Assembly: GCA_026315105.1 (NCBI GenBank)
Contig: CM048750.1
Location: 399,031,002-399,095,001, forward strand
Reading direction: 5' to 3'
Source of the DNA: Locusta migratoria
Taxonomy: Eukaryota > Arthropoda > Insecta > Orthoptera > Acrididae
Length of the DNA: 64,000 nucleotides
In this document: piece by piece, positions 45,501-57,300 of the stretch
Position numbering within the stretch: the first letter of the stretch is position 1
How the letters are laid out: every line of letters begins with the position of its first letter
Program-made: the position numbers and the translations under genes
Notes under the pieces: generated by a model
The model's input: the letters and a program-made list of their open reading frames with translations, nothing else
The model's database searches: none
What the model was told of the DNA's origin: nothing

Positions 45501-46017
45501 CTGCAAGGGTTACAGGCACATTTTACTAGAATGTGTTGTGATGCAATATCACTGTTCATCTTGAACCCTTCCCCTCAGGGGGTGCAGCATTAATTTGCTG
45601 GGTACAGGCTTCGTGAACTCAAGGTCCCTGAGCTGGGAGCTGGTAAGTGCCACCAGTCCTCTGACACCGTAACCTCTGGGCACACTTCAGTGACCACCGT
45701 GTGGTGTGGTGGTGGAACATTGTGTGTTTTAGGAAATGGGGATCTTGGCTTGACTGCATGGGTCATGAGGATGCTACAAGCCTCTATAAAAAACACTTCA
45801 GTCTCAAGGTGTGCTACATGCTGATGAGATGCATCGCTGTTGAAGTGGAACAGTCACTAGCGAGCAAGCTTTGGGGATACTGCCAAACATCAGTTGTATA
45901 AGGCCTACCTAGGCATACAAAACTCTACCTAGGTGGACATTTAGTTCCCTAGCTGCTCATGGGATCAAGATGGACTTATCGAATAATTTTCCACATCCTA
46001 GTGGGATGGGTGTACCA

Positions 46018-46031
46018 TGGGGGGGGGGGGG
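46018..46031. repeat. poly(G) run
   Basis: 14 G in a row. Long G runs are rare and error-prone, so the length may be unreliable. Confidence 0.8.
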
Positions 46032-46229
46032 GGTACTAACACCCAATTAAAAAAGATGGCTAGGGTATCCAGACTTCTGGACTTAGGTTCTTAAAAAAAT
46101 CCATTTTCTGAGTAACAGAATACAGGCTGTTAACCAGAATGTGTTTCTTGTCATGAAGAGAAAGGAAGGTTTGTTTGAAGAGGTATAGCCCTTCTATATA
46201 AAAAAAAAAAAGGTTGCTGAGACACATTC

Positions 46230-47308
46230 ATTTTTAAAATAAACAGAGGTCTTGAAGGAATTGCTGGTAACTTGAAATCAGTAAAAGGATTGCAGAATGG
46301 CACCCTGCTGGTGGAAACATCAACTTCCCAACAGGTGTCCAAACTTCAAACAGTAATGAGTCTTGGGGAATATCAAATTGAAACAGATCTACACAATACC
46401 CTGAAGGGCATAGCTACTGTATGGATCTGATTGACATCCCAGTGGATGAACTGAAGGAAGAATGGACTGCAGAAGGCATTGTTGACGTGTGGAAGTTTGA
46501 GAAAAGGGTGGATGGAGAACTGCTCAAGTCAGAATCCTTCATCCTCACCTTCAATAGCCCTCGACTACTTGAGATATTAAGGTGAGGTGGGTTTTCTGCA
46601 CTTAAATGTCTGACCCTACATCCCTAATCCCATGCACTGTTTCAAGTGCCAGCACTTTGGGACACACCACCTTGGGATAACGAAGTCAAATGTGGGAAAA
46701 CAGCACACGAAGGGTTTGTGAAATGTGTTTAATGTTCAGGCAATCACCCAGTCTAGAGTAGAGACTGTACAGTTTATCTTCAGGAGAAGAAGATACAGCA
46801 AATTAAAACATCTACGTGTATCTCCTATGCTGAGGCTAAGAAGACCTTTAAGGCTATGCAACCTCCTGTGTTTACTACCTACTTCGCTTCTGTACTCCAA
46901 AAGTTAGTTGCCAGAGCTGATGCCTCCACACAAATGGAGGTTGTTAATGTAGGCACCAATAAAGGTACAGATACTGCCTCTGCAGAGCCTGTGGTACTTC
47001 TTACTGCAAGACCAGCCACCACCACCACCACCACCACCACAAGCATCACCACAGTTGCAAGCACATCCTCTACATCCACACCTAAACCAAAGAAAATTAC
47101 CAACAAAACAGAGTCACAGGCAAAACCAGCAATGAAACTGTCAGATTATGTTGAAGTTATACTACCTGATGCTTCATCTGATCCAGCTCCAGACCTCATG
47201 AACCTGGATATCCCTCAGGGGCAAACATTTCACCCCAATTCTGAACCTCCACCATGTTCAGTGTCTCCATCTAGGAAGAAAGAGAGGGTAAAGATCCAAC
47301 CTCCGTGA
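46230..47308 (+). pseudogene. LINE ORF1 (zinc-knuckle nucleic-acid-binding protein), broken
   Basis: Gag-like ORF1 of the I type. IDIPVDELKEEWTAEGIVDV and SESFILTFNSPRLLEIL (46.43-46.58 kb) belong to the N-terminal RNA-binding fold. CCHC knuckles are spread over two frames (CFKCQHFGTHHLG; CGKTAHEGFVKC; CSGNHPV) at 46.64-46.76 kb. The C-terminal region 46856-47308 is threonine/serine/proline-rich, with a (CCA)n stretch at 47016-47042 giving a Thr run. Frame changes near 46.6-46.8 kb. Confidence 0.75.
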
Positions 47309-47310
47309 TA

Positions 47311-48000
47311 AATGGCTCCAGTACTGCAGTGGAATGTCGAGGGTTTTGGGAGTGGACACATGTGGAGGAACTACGTTTATTGACTCAGGGTAGACTAATC
47401 TGTATATGCCTCCAAGAGAGCAACTTGAAATCTACTGACAACCCTGAGCTCCATGGCTATGTTCCGCATAAGAAGAATGATCTCAGCGGAGACAGAGCAA
47501 GAGGCGGAGTGTGTATATTTACTAATACTGCCTATCACTCTGAGCCCCTCTCTCTCACCACACATTTACAAGCTGTTGTAGTTTGAACATTTGGCTGTGT
47601 GCTCCCTACCTGCCACCTCATGGCATATTTGATGTAGCGGCCCCACCCTTTTATCCTCTGCGGCGATTTTAATGCACACAATGTGCTTTGGGGCTCTGCC
47701 AGTATCTGTCCCAGGGTAAAGCAACCGAAAGGCATCTCTTGTCATTGAGTGCGCATTTATTAAACACAGGACAGTCCACACACTATTGTCCTGCAATGGG
47801 GTCGTTCTCGGTCATAGACCTCTCACTTAGCTCTCCAGCCCTCACCCTCACCCAAACTAACCAATGGAAAGTGGTCGATAACCTGCATGGCAGTGACTAT
47901 TTCCCCATCTTGCTTCACCTGCCAGACAAAGTAGAGCCTGAAGGCAGACCACCTCAATAGGTGATCAGGAAAGCCAATTCACTGAGCTCGAAACTCATGG
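47311..48000 (+). pseudogene. LINE ORF2 endonuclease, broken
   Basis: APVLQWNVEGF starts ORF2 near 47312. ICICLQESNLKSTDNPELHG carries the metal-binding glutamate. A stop follows THLQAVVV at 47584-47586. The next frame gives PFILCGDFNAHNVLWGS with the D-F-N block, and MGSFSVIDLSLSSPALTLT continues in a third frame. The end is SDYFPILLHL, where the catalytic S-D-H motif reads S-D-Y. Confidence 0.75.
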
Positions 48001-48599
48001 CAATCTTCAGGAATGGGTGGACTGTATCACTCAAGCAATGCACAGTGCAGCTGAAGCATCTATGCCACTGTTTGTAGGACATCCAAATCGGCAGCCTGTC
48101 CCTTGATGGACTGCTGAGAGTCGCTCAGCAGTTAGGGCCAGGCATGCAACTCTGCATAGATTTAAGAGCCGGCCAACTGCAGATATCCTTGCAGCCTTTT
48201 GGTCGGTGAGCTCAAAATGTTGCCAAATTATAAGAGAGAGTTGAAAGAGATCTTGGCAACAATTTCTGAGTACCATTACCTGCTCCATTAAACATTCCAC
48301 AGACCATATTTCTGGGAAAGCAGGGAGGTGTCCAGTGGCTGCTGTAATGGTGGATGGCATTCACCAAACCAGCCCACTAGACATTGCCCAGACCATGGCT
48401 ATCTATTTGGCCAATGGCACAGCCACTGCCAATCAGGGTCCGGCATTCCAGTGCCATAGAGTGGTTGCTGAGAGGAGTACTTTGGACTTCAGGTCTACTG
48501 GTCCTCAGGATTGTAACTGCCCTTTCACACTGTGGGAGCTGATTCTGCTTGGTCTGCAGCATGTGACACATTCCCAATGATAGGGTCCACTACCTTACA

Positions 48600-49300
48600 C
48601 TACAGCACCTAACAGTGAAATAAAGAAAGCCTCCTCCATCTTTTTAATGACATTTGTTCATCAGGTCACTTTCCTGACTCAGAGAGAAGCAATTTTTATC
48701 CCCCTTTTAAAACATGGGAAGATCGCAGATGCCCAGTCAGTTATCACAGTGTTGCCCTCACTAGTTGCGTGGGAAAGATCTTAGAGTGGATGGTCAACCG
48801 CCACCTTGTCTGGATGTTGGCAACCAGGCAGCTCCTTAGTCGCTTCCAGTATGTGTTCAGGAGATATCATTCCACCTTTTGATAACCAGGTCTTTCTGAA
48901 GGCAGCTATACAACGGGCTTTCCTGCACCCTCATCACCTTCTGGGTGTATTTTTGATACTGAGAAGGCCAGCAATAATACTTGGAGTCAGCTTTACGAAT
49001 GGGGATTTCTTGATTGTCTTCCCATTTTTATTTGTTCTTTCCTTTCTCCACATTATTTTTGGTATCAAGTTGGTAGCATGCTTTCTGACTGCTTCAAGCA
49101 GGAAAATGGTGTCCCTCAGGGTAGCGTTTTAAGTGTGATGTTGTTTGCTATAGCCATTAACGGTATTGCTTCTGCTGTGAAAAGTCCTGTGCAGTTTCAT
49201 TATTTGTTGATGACTTCTCTATCTTCTGTTCTTCCTGCAGCCTTGCAAGAACAACTCGTCAGTTGCAGCTAACTCTCCGAAGGCTGGACAAATGGGCACA
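48600..49300 (+). pseudogene. LINE ORF2 reverse transcriptase, broken
   Basis: REAIFIPLLKHGKIAD (about 48.70 kb) and ENGVPQGSVLSVMLFAIAIN (49.10-49.17 kb) are RT blocks. The catalytic Y/F-x-DD following them has decayed (HYLLMTSLSS). Much of the palm between is unreadable because of stops and indels. Confidence 0.75.
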
Positions 49301-49899
49301 AAAGACCAGTTTTAGTTTTCCACCGGGAAGTCTGTGTGTGTTTTTTTTAATAATTCACATTCTATTTTTAACTTACCTGAACTGTTCTTAATTTTAAAGA
49401 TACAGTGTGTTTTCTGGGTCTTATGTTTGAATCTAAACTTACCTGGTTGCTGCATCTCAAAGACTTGAAGAGACAGTGCCTCAAAGCACTAATTGTTTTA
49501 AAGTGTCTTAGTTACACTTCATGGGAAGCTGACAGGACTCGTCTGCTTCAGTTTTACAGAGCCTTTGTAGTATCTTGACTTGATTATGGCTGCACAGTAT
49601 ATGGGTCTGCAAGACCATCATACCTATAAATGTTCAACATGGTGCACCATGAAGGGATTTGGTTGGCTACTGGGGCATTTCGGAGCAGACCTATACCAAG
49701 CCTTTGCACTGAGAGTGCTGAACCACCGCTCCATGGTGTGTCAAGTGTATGCCACATTGCCCACTCCATATACACCTGCTTACAATACCGTTACTCGGCC
49801 GCCTATGGAAAGGCTTTTCTGTCATCAGCTTCGAGCTATGCGGCCTTTTGGGATTCTTGTTAAGGACTGCTTTTTAGATACAGGTGTGTCAGATTTAAC

Positions 49900-50650
49900 T
49901 GTTTTATGTTGAGGCTGGAGTAGATATACCCCTTGGTTATTACGGAGGTCCAGACTCCTTTTAGATTTAACGGATTGTAAAAAAAATTGCACCTGAGACA
50001 TAATGTTTCAGTCTGAATTTTTTAACATTTTAAATAGGCATAATGATTATACAATGGTGTACAATGATAGAGCCAAACAAAGGGACTCTGCTGGGCGTTC
50101 TGTAGAGTTTCCAGATCATATCATAGGGATTCGCCTGCCCACTGCCTACTTGGTTTTTTCAGCAGAGCTGCATTCCATCCTCAAGGCACTAGAACACATC
50201 TGGTGTGCTCGAGTTACAAAATTTCTACTCTGCTCCAATTCCCTTAGTGCCCTACAATCACTGCGGGTCATGTACCTGGCTGAAACTATCACACAGTTGA
50301 TTCATGAGCAACTATAACTGGGGTAAGGAGGTGTTATAGTGGTTGCCGAGGTGGACTGCTGTGACCCAAATGTCAAAGAGTGTGCCTTTTCCTTACAGGA
50401 CATCTACTCTGTGCTGCACCAGAGGTTCCTTCAGTTGTGGAAGGAGATGTGGCTGGCAGTGACGGATAATAAATTGCAGGTGGTTAAACCAACTGTCCGA
50501 CTTGTGAAACTTCTGCCAATCATTCAGGCAGTTTGAAGTGACCAGACGTACCTCCGCATTGGACACATCCCTTTGACCCACAGCTTTTTATTCCATCTAG
50601 CGAGTACACCGATTTGTGATGCCTGTAGCGTACACTGTACACATTTTAAG
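49900..50650 (+). pseudogene. LINE ORF2 RNase H and C-terminus, broken
   Basis: MVYNDRAKQRDSAG (50.06-50.10 kb) corresponds to the first RNase H block (T-D-G-S normally; here N-D-R-A). FSAELHSILKALEHIW holds the glutamate and LLCSNSLSALQSL the second acidic block (the usual aspartate is N). Further downstream SGAGHIPLTHSF-like and CDACSV words in different frames mark the cysteine-containing end. Not functional. Confidence 0.65.
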
Positions 50651-50860
50651 TGAGTTTATTTGATATTGTGCTGAGAGGGCAGTGGTTAATCTTAGTTATG
50701 CCCTGTGCACTTTTTTAGCTGATAAAAAGGCGAGTGTGATGAAAGCTTTTCAATTTTATGAACTTTCTCGACTCTGGCCTAAGCATTTAGGCTGGAGGTT
50801 TTAGTATGTTAAAGAATGGCTTGCTGATACCTTTTATATCAGAGATCAGCAAACTGCTAT

Positions 50861-51380
50861 ACTCTGATATTGTGTTTTAATTACTTTCAAAATTGTATAC
50901 TTTAGTAGGCCAACTTACATTGCTGATTTGCAATATGTGTTTGTGCATTTGTTTTGCTGACCATGCAGTTCATCCTCCTGTTGCCTGTTTTTAATTACTG
51001 TTGACTCCATGTACACTTGTCATCTAATAATTTCGTCAGGGCATTAAAGACCTCCCTGTTGTGCACTCTAAACATCCTATCGTATCCTTGAACCCTTGGG
51101 CTGGCATGATTCAAATGCTAATCACTTCTGCAGAAAATACTAATTTACATGTCCTGCAAATATGAATGTTCTATCTCCAGTTTTTAAGGTGTTCTGTTTT
51201 CTTTGAACATGAGTCTAAAAAGTTGTTGTAGCTTGTTTTTATTAAAGAAAAGAGGAACAGTGGATACAAATTATAAACTGTTATGCCACATATTTAGATT
51301 TAGAGACCAGCTGCACAGTTACATAATTATGTAATTATTAACAATAAGTTTCAATAACACAAATATCTCAAATTTTTCAG
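50861..51380. other. intron without recognised content
   Basis: AT-rich, no recognised elements between the LINE 3' end and the acceptor of the next TRP exon. Confidence 0.5.
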
Positions 51381-51506
51381 TGACTATACATAAAAGACCC
51401 AATCTGGTGCAAATGATTGGTCTCCAGAGGCCTAAAGGCAGTGCAAGATCAAAAATGGCAGCACAGTGGCTAACAAAAGTTAATAAAGGCCGTGTTGCTC
51501 CAATAG
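51381..51506 (+). CDS. TRP channel exon: cytoplasmic C-terminal segment
   Basis: 126 nt, acceptor AATTTTTCAG before it and donor GTAATA after it (GT at 51507). Joined to the 44102 exon end, the frame is open for 42 codons: M-T-I-H, then KRPNLVQMIGLQRPKGSARS, then KMAAQWLTKVNKGRVAPI. It is basic and hydrophilic, as expected for the cytoplasmic tail after the TRP domain. If the donor were not used, the frame would stop 4 codons on (GNK then TAA). The next exon needs phase 1 and was not found in the window. Support comes from phase agreement plus splice sites; family placement rests mainly on the preceding exon. Confidence 0.72.
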
Positions 51507-52615
51507 GTAATAAGTAATAATAAATTTATTATTGCTATGCAAGTCAATTATTAGTTTATTTGTTATTCCAAAGAAGTTTGAACATTTAAAGTCATTGCAG
51601 ATGAGGGAGAAATTGTGTTTAATTGCTATTGTTGTACAACCATTATTGGGTTCAGTTCTTTAAATTATCAGACCTAACTATGTTCAGGTTATGTTGTTGT
51701 CTTGAGACTTAAGACTGTTTCCTCGTCTGCACTGCAGACCTAGTAGAACCATGATTTCTATCAGCAGGTCATGTCACCTCCTCCAACATTACGTATAAAC
51801 TTTCAGAGTACAATAAGGAATTGTTCTGGCAAGGACACTTACCTATACACATGAAGACATTGAACGTATTATCAAGGAATATGGGATCAGCCTGATGAGT
51901 GTTATTTACACCTTGTAGTAAATAAATTCCACCCTTATCACCTGGAATTACATCAGGCACATAGAGGATGTGATTTACAGCGTCATATACAATTTAATCA
52001 GTTCTTTGGAGTGTCTTGATGGTTACACCTTATTTCTGGAATAGGTATCTGCCCTTTGCACTCAAAGCAAGTTTTATGAACCACAAAAATTTAAGTAACA
52101 TGCGTTACTGGACAGCAGAAAATCCATGTTGGCTTTGTCAAGCACAACACCAATTACCATGGGTCATAATTGTATGATGTGGCATCATTGGAAATTCCAC
52201 TATAGGACTTTACTTCATCCCGTGTATGTAAAGTGGAAATATATATCGAAATTTAAATGTAAATCTGGCTGAAGAGATTGTGGCTGTTTTTAACAAAATT
52301 CTGTAAACCTTCACGTAATGAAATTGTTTTCCTAGTTCCTGTTTGATGCACTAAATGTAGTGTATATCATAGTTCCATATATAAATATCATAGTATCTGT
52401 TTTGTATAGGAAATAAGGTTTTATCTTACCAGGAGGGGTTGCTGGATGGGTCTCATCAATTTTGCTCAAATTGTGCAATTGAGATACAGCTAGATATACC
52501 TTTCATATTTCTGCAATATCCCACTTGAGTAGGTCATAGGAAAAGATAAGACATGATCAGAAGTTTTTGCTACTATGTTGTAAGTCATTTCAGGTGAAAA
52601 AAATTTGCATGTAAA
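51507..52615. other. probable TRP intron, no recognised content
   Basis: The minus frame 51960-51769 (PDVIPGDKGGIYLLQGVNN) reads smoothly for 63 codons but I recognise no domain. The rest is AT-rich with no elements seen. Confidence 0.45.
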
Positions 52616-52617
52616 AA

Positions 52618-52690
52618 TAGCTCATTTGGTTAGTGCATGGTGTTTTAATTTTGTGGACTTGGGATCCATTCCAACTGCTCCCAAATTTTC
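52618..52690 (+). other. tRNA-like promoter boxes (SINE or tRNA-like relic)
   Basis: TAGCTCATTTGGTTAGTGC resembles a polymerase III A box and GGGATCCATTCCAA, about 30 bp on, a degenerate B box. Spacing is tRNA-like, but the acceptor stem does not pair convincingly. Possibly the head of a tRNA-derived SINE. Confidence 0.3.
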
Positions 52691-52759
52691 AATTTTTTTA
52701 AAATTCTACAGAATGCTTAATTTTGAAATGTAATTAATTAATGACCATTCCAAAAGTCC

Positions 52760-53620
52760 AACATGAGCTCCCTCCCTCTTCAAATCTTTAGGCCCATCCT
52801 AGGGCCTCTCCCTGGAGTCAATCTCTCCCTCACCCCTCCTACACTCTACACTCTACACTCCACACCCCCACCTTATACATGCTCCCTAAAGTCCACAAAC
52901 CCAACCACCCTGAAGGTACGATTGTGGTCAGTTGTGGCTCTGCCACTGAGAGAATCTCTGCTCTTATGGATCAACACCTTCAACCTATTACCTGCAATAT
53001 ACCCTCCTCCTCCAAGTCTCCACAGTTCCTGTTCGTTCACCACTATGTATCCTGCCATGACGTGCCTTCCCTCTACACCCACATCCCCAAAGCTCACAAC
53101 TTTCCTGCTGTTGAGCACTGCCTTCCACAACACCCAACTGACTCCAAGCCCACAACCTTCTTCCCCCTCACCATGAACAACTATGTCCTCACCCACAATT
53201 ACTTCTCATTTGAAGGCATCACATACAAACAAATTCTTGGTTCATCGAAGGGCAACCAAATAGCACCTTTCTAAGCCAACCAGTTCAATGCCCACCTATA
53301 AGAATCCTTCCTGATTACACAGAATCCCAAAACCCTTATCTGATTCAGATTCATTGATGACATCTTCATAATCTGAACTGAAGGTGTGGACATCTAAATT
53401 GCTCCAAAACCTCAACCTGTTCATACTCAGCCCAATGGGCCACCTTCCTCAATGTTGACCTCCATCTCAAGAATGACCACATGAGTATTTCTGTCCACAT
53501 CAAACCTACCAACCATCAACACTACGAGACCTCTTTTTGACAGCTGTGATCCTTTTCACACCAAAAAGTGCCTTCCATACAGCTGTATGACGTCGCATCA
53601 AAAAGGAGGGATAACCCCAC
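52760..53620 (+). pseudogene. PLE-B reverse transcriptase fragment
   Basis: Plus strand, with stops. MLPKVHKPNHPEGTIVVSCG (fingers, the Y-x-LPK-x-HK motif of Penelope RTs), ATERISALMDQHLQPITC, DVPSLYTHIPKAHNF, NYFSFEGITYKQILGSSKGN (52.88-53.27 kb). Then, in another frame, IRFIDDIFI (about 53.35 kb; FIDD corresponds to the catalytic motif) and a C-terminal IKPTNHQ block near 53.51 kb. No GIY-YIG follows; the fragment is truncated on both sides. It appears to be the same family as the endonuclease pieces at 23.8 and 62.2 kb, but not PLE-A. Confidence 0.82.
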
Positions 53621-54226
53621 CGAGTGGATATATTTTTTACTTCTCAGAGATGGTCCACTGGTATACTAATCTGCAAAATAACAGATATGCAGATCATTTT
53701 TAAATATAATCCTCATTAAAGTTAATATCAAGGGTCCCCACCATATTTTTTATTAAAAACATGAAAAAGATACAACACCCTAATTCTATAAGCACGGTGG
53801 CAAGATAATTGATCAGAGTGCACCAAATAATAAACACAGTCCTCTACCCATTTATCTCATTACCCCCTCCAAAATAGTGAGTTAGGAATTTGTAAGGGAA
53901 AGTAAATTTTTGATTTAAACAAATACATTTATTAATTAAAGCACAGAAATTTGGGGGATAGTTAACAATTGTTATAAGATTTTGTATATGAAATCACAGT
54001 TGAAAGTGTAGTTAAGCATCGTGTTACAAATGAATACAAATATTTATGAAAAGGACATAAAATGCAGTAAAATCAATTAACACTGCAAAATACATGTGTG
54101 ACCAGCAAATTTTATGTGTGACATTTTTAGCACTAAATTAATTAACACAGTGAAATATTTGGCTATACATATGGCATTGTCCTATTGGGAAAAATTAGAA
54201 AGGTGGACAGAGGCTCTAAGAAATTA
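53621..54226. other. no recognisable gene
   Basis: AT-rich stretch between PLE-B and the young LINE. Ends with the 11-bp target duplication (54227-54237). Confidence 0.5.
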
Positions 54227-54388
54227 GTTATAGGAGATTGATTTTTTTTTGTGGTTTTAGGGCGCACAATTTCTATGGTCATTAGCGCCCAGCCAAGAAC
54301 ATAGATTCGCTATGATCTCAAAAAAAATGATGACTGTCAGAACATCAACAAGAGGCTAAAAACGAAAAATAAAAGACAATTAAAAGGG

Positions 54389-57300
54389 TTAAATATCCTT
54401 GGATAGGTTGGCCAAGTTGATAAAACGCAAAACTCGAGCAGCTGCTCGTGTGTCATCAGCTAAAATTTCCTCCAGAGTAGACGGAAAGTGAAGGGCTACA
54501 CGGAGATGATTAAAATTAACACAAGTCTGTAAAACATGTCGCACTGTCAGCAGTTCACCGCAGGAGCATAGCGGTGCAGGTTCGGCGGATAGCAAGTGAC
54601 GGTGGCTGAAACGGCAGTGACCGATCTGCAACCGGGCCAGGATGACCTCCTCCCGCCGAGAGGAGCGTGAGGAGGTCCCCCAAGTGGTTGGGATCGGTTT
54701 GATAGTTCGCAATTTATTGTTGTACAGTGAAAGCCACGCACTGTGCCATTGCGACACGATACTCCGGCGAAGAGCCCGTTGAACATCGTCCGATGGGACG
54801 CAAAAGGTAGCCATGTGAGGCAAGAGAGCTGCTGCCTTGGCTGCTATGTCGGCGGCCTCATTCCCGGGCACACCAACATGGCCAGGGACCCACAGGAAAG
54901 AAACGTGACAGCTGTCATCTGCTAGCAACTGGAGTGAGCGTTGGATCCGATACACGAGAGGATGGTTCGAGAAAGGGTCCTTAAGACTCTGCAGGGCACT
55001 AAGGGAGTCAGAACATATGGCATAGAAAGGTTGGCGGTGGCGGCAGGTATACAAAACGGCCTGGTGGAGGGCGAAAAGCTCAGCCGTGAAGTTCGAGCAC
55101 CGGTCAGGTAGCTTGTATTGGAAACGATTGTCCCCAACGACGAAGGCAGATCCGACACCGGCAGTGCTCTTGGACCCATCAGTGTAAATAAATATGGCGT
55201 TATCGAACCGTGAACGGAGTTCGACAAGCCTCGAGCGGTATACCAAATCCGGAGTGCTCTCCTTGGGGAGCGAACTAAGTTCAAGGTGTGTGTGAACCTG
55301 GGCCTGATGCCACGATGGCAATGGGCTTTCGCTCAACCGAAGGGTGGAAGGAAGGGTAAAATCGAGCCGCTGTAGCAGGCGGCGAAACCGAACTCCAGGT
55401 GGAAGCAAGGCAATTGCAGACATCTGATATTGGCGATCGAGTGAGTCATCAAAAAATAATCGGTAAGCTGGATGGTTGGGCATTGACTGTTGGCGGCATG
55501 CGTACCGACACAAGAGTATGTCACGTCGAGTGGTCAAGGGTAATACAGCAGCCTCGGCATACAGACTTTCAACAGGGCTGGTATAAAATGCACCGGTCAC
55601 CAGACGTAATCCCCGATGGTGGATAGAGTTGAGACGGCGGAGAATCGACGGCCGTGCTGAAGAGTATACAAGGCTCCCGTAGTCGAGCTTCGACTGAACA
55701 ATGGCCTGGTAAAGGTGAAGCAGGACAGTACGATCCGCTCCCTATGACGTGCCACTGAGGACACGAAGAACGTTAAGGGATCGGGCACAACGGGCAGCCA
55801 GGTAGGACACGTGTGTGGACCAGCAAAGTTTCCGATCCAACATGAGTCCCAAGAATTTTGTAGTCTCCACGAAAGGGAGAGCAACAGGGCCGAGGCGTAG
55901 AGAAGGTGGAAGAAATTCCTTGTATCTCCAGAAATTGATACACACGGTTTTCTCAGTGGAGAATCGGAAGCCGTTTGCGATGCTCCAGGAATATAGATGG
56001 TCAAGACAGCATTGGAGAGAACGCTCCAAGAGACACGTCCGCTGGGCGCTGCAATAAATTGCGAAATCGTCAACAAAGAGAGATCCAGAGACGTCGGCTG
56101 AACGGCAATCTACGATCGGATAGATTGCAATGGCAAAGAGCGCCACACTCAAGACGGAGCCCTGTGGTACCCCATTCTCATGGCAAAAGGTATGTGACAA
56201 AACAGAGCCCACCCGTACCCGGAACTTGCGATCCGCCAAAAACGCTTGAATGAAAAGAGGAAGGCGGCCCCGAAGGCCCCATGTGTGCAATGTGCGGAGA
56301 ATGCCCACTCTCCAACAGGTATCGTATGCCCTCTCCAAGTCGAAGAACACTGCTACTGTTTGTCGCTTCTTTAGAAAGTTGTTCATAATGAAGGTCGACA
56401 ACATAACGAGGTGATCCGCAGCAGAGCGGTGTCGACGAAAACCGCATTGGATATTAGTCAGGAGGCGGCGAGATTCGAGGAGCCAGACCAACCGAGCATT
56501 AACCATACGTTCCATCACCTTACAGACGCAGCTCGTCAGAGAAATGGGGCAATAACTGGAAGGAAGGTGTTTGTCCTTCCCTGGTTTGGGGATGGGGACA
56601 ACAATGGCTTCACGCCAACTTGTGAGAACATGACCTTCAGTCCATATGCGATTGTAGGTACTAAGAAGAAAGCACTTGCCCGCATGAGAGAGGTACTTCA
56701 GCATCTCAATATGAATGGAATCGGGCCCGGGAGCAGAAGACCGGGACAGGGCGAGAGCACGGTCTAGCTCCTGCATGGTGAAGGCGACGTTATAATTTTC
56801 ACGATTAAAAGAGTGGAAGGAAGGCGGCCGTGCCTCCTCTACCCGTTTGCGAGGGAGAAAGGCAGGGTGGTAATGGGCAGAGCTGGAAACCTCCGCAAAG
56901 AAACGACCCAATGCGTTTGAAACATCAGCGGGGTCCACGAGGACTGCGTTCTCCACGGTCAGGCCAGGAATCGGGGAGCAGACCTTGATGCCGGACAAAC
57001 GGCATAGGCCACCCCAGGCAACCGTGGAGGGAGTAAAACGGTTAAAAGAACTAGTAAAAGCAGTCCAGCAAGCTTTCTTGCTGTCATTTATGATACGACG
57101 GCACTGCGCTCTCATATGTTTATAATTGATGCAATTCTCCAAAGTTGGGTGGCGGCGGAAGGTGCGTAAAGCACGGCGCCGGGCTCTAAGCGCGTCGCGG
57201 CAGGCTGCAGTCCACCAAGGGACCTGGACACGACGTGGAGAAGAGGATGTACGAGGTATGGAACGTTCAGCAGCGGTGAGAATAACCTCTGTGAGGTAGT

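Larger units (their letters stand above)
45560..50860 (+). mobile_element. I-superfamily LINE, full-length span but decayed
   Basis: Plus-strand LINE inside the TRP intron. The 5' region (45.56-46.2 kb), ORF1 with zinc knuckles, and ORF2 (endonuclease, RT, RNase H) occur in the expected order over about 5.3 kb, but every domain is broken. The family is related to, but clearly different from, the young element at 54.2-60.1 kb. Ends are approximate; no target duplication was found. Confidence 0.75.
44103..51380 (+). other. 7.3 kb intron of the TRP channel gene
   Basis: Starts GTAAGT, ends with a T-rich tract and TTTTTCAG. Phase is 1 on both sides: the A at 44102 joins TG at 51381 to give ATG, with the frame open on both sides. 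It contains an A run (44419-44457), a Tc1-like remnant (minus), and a degraded I-like LINE (plus), all listed separately. Confidence 0.8.
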
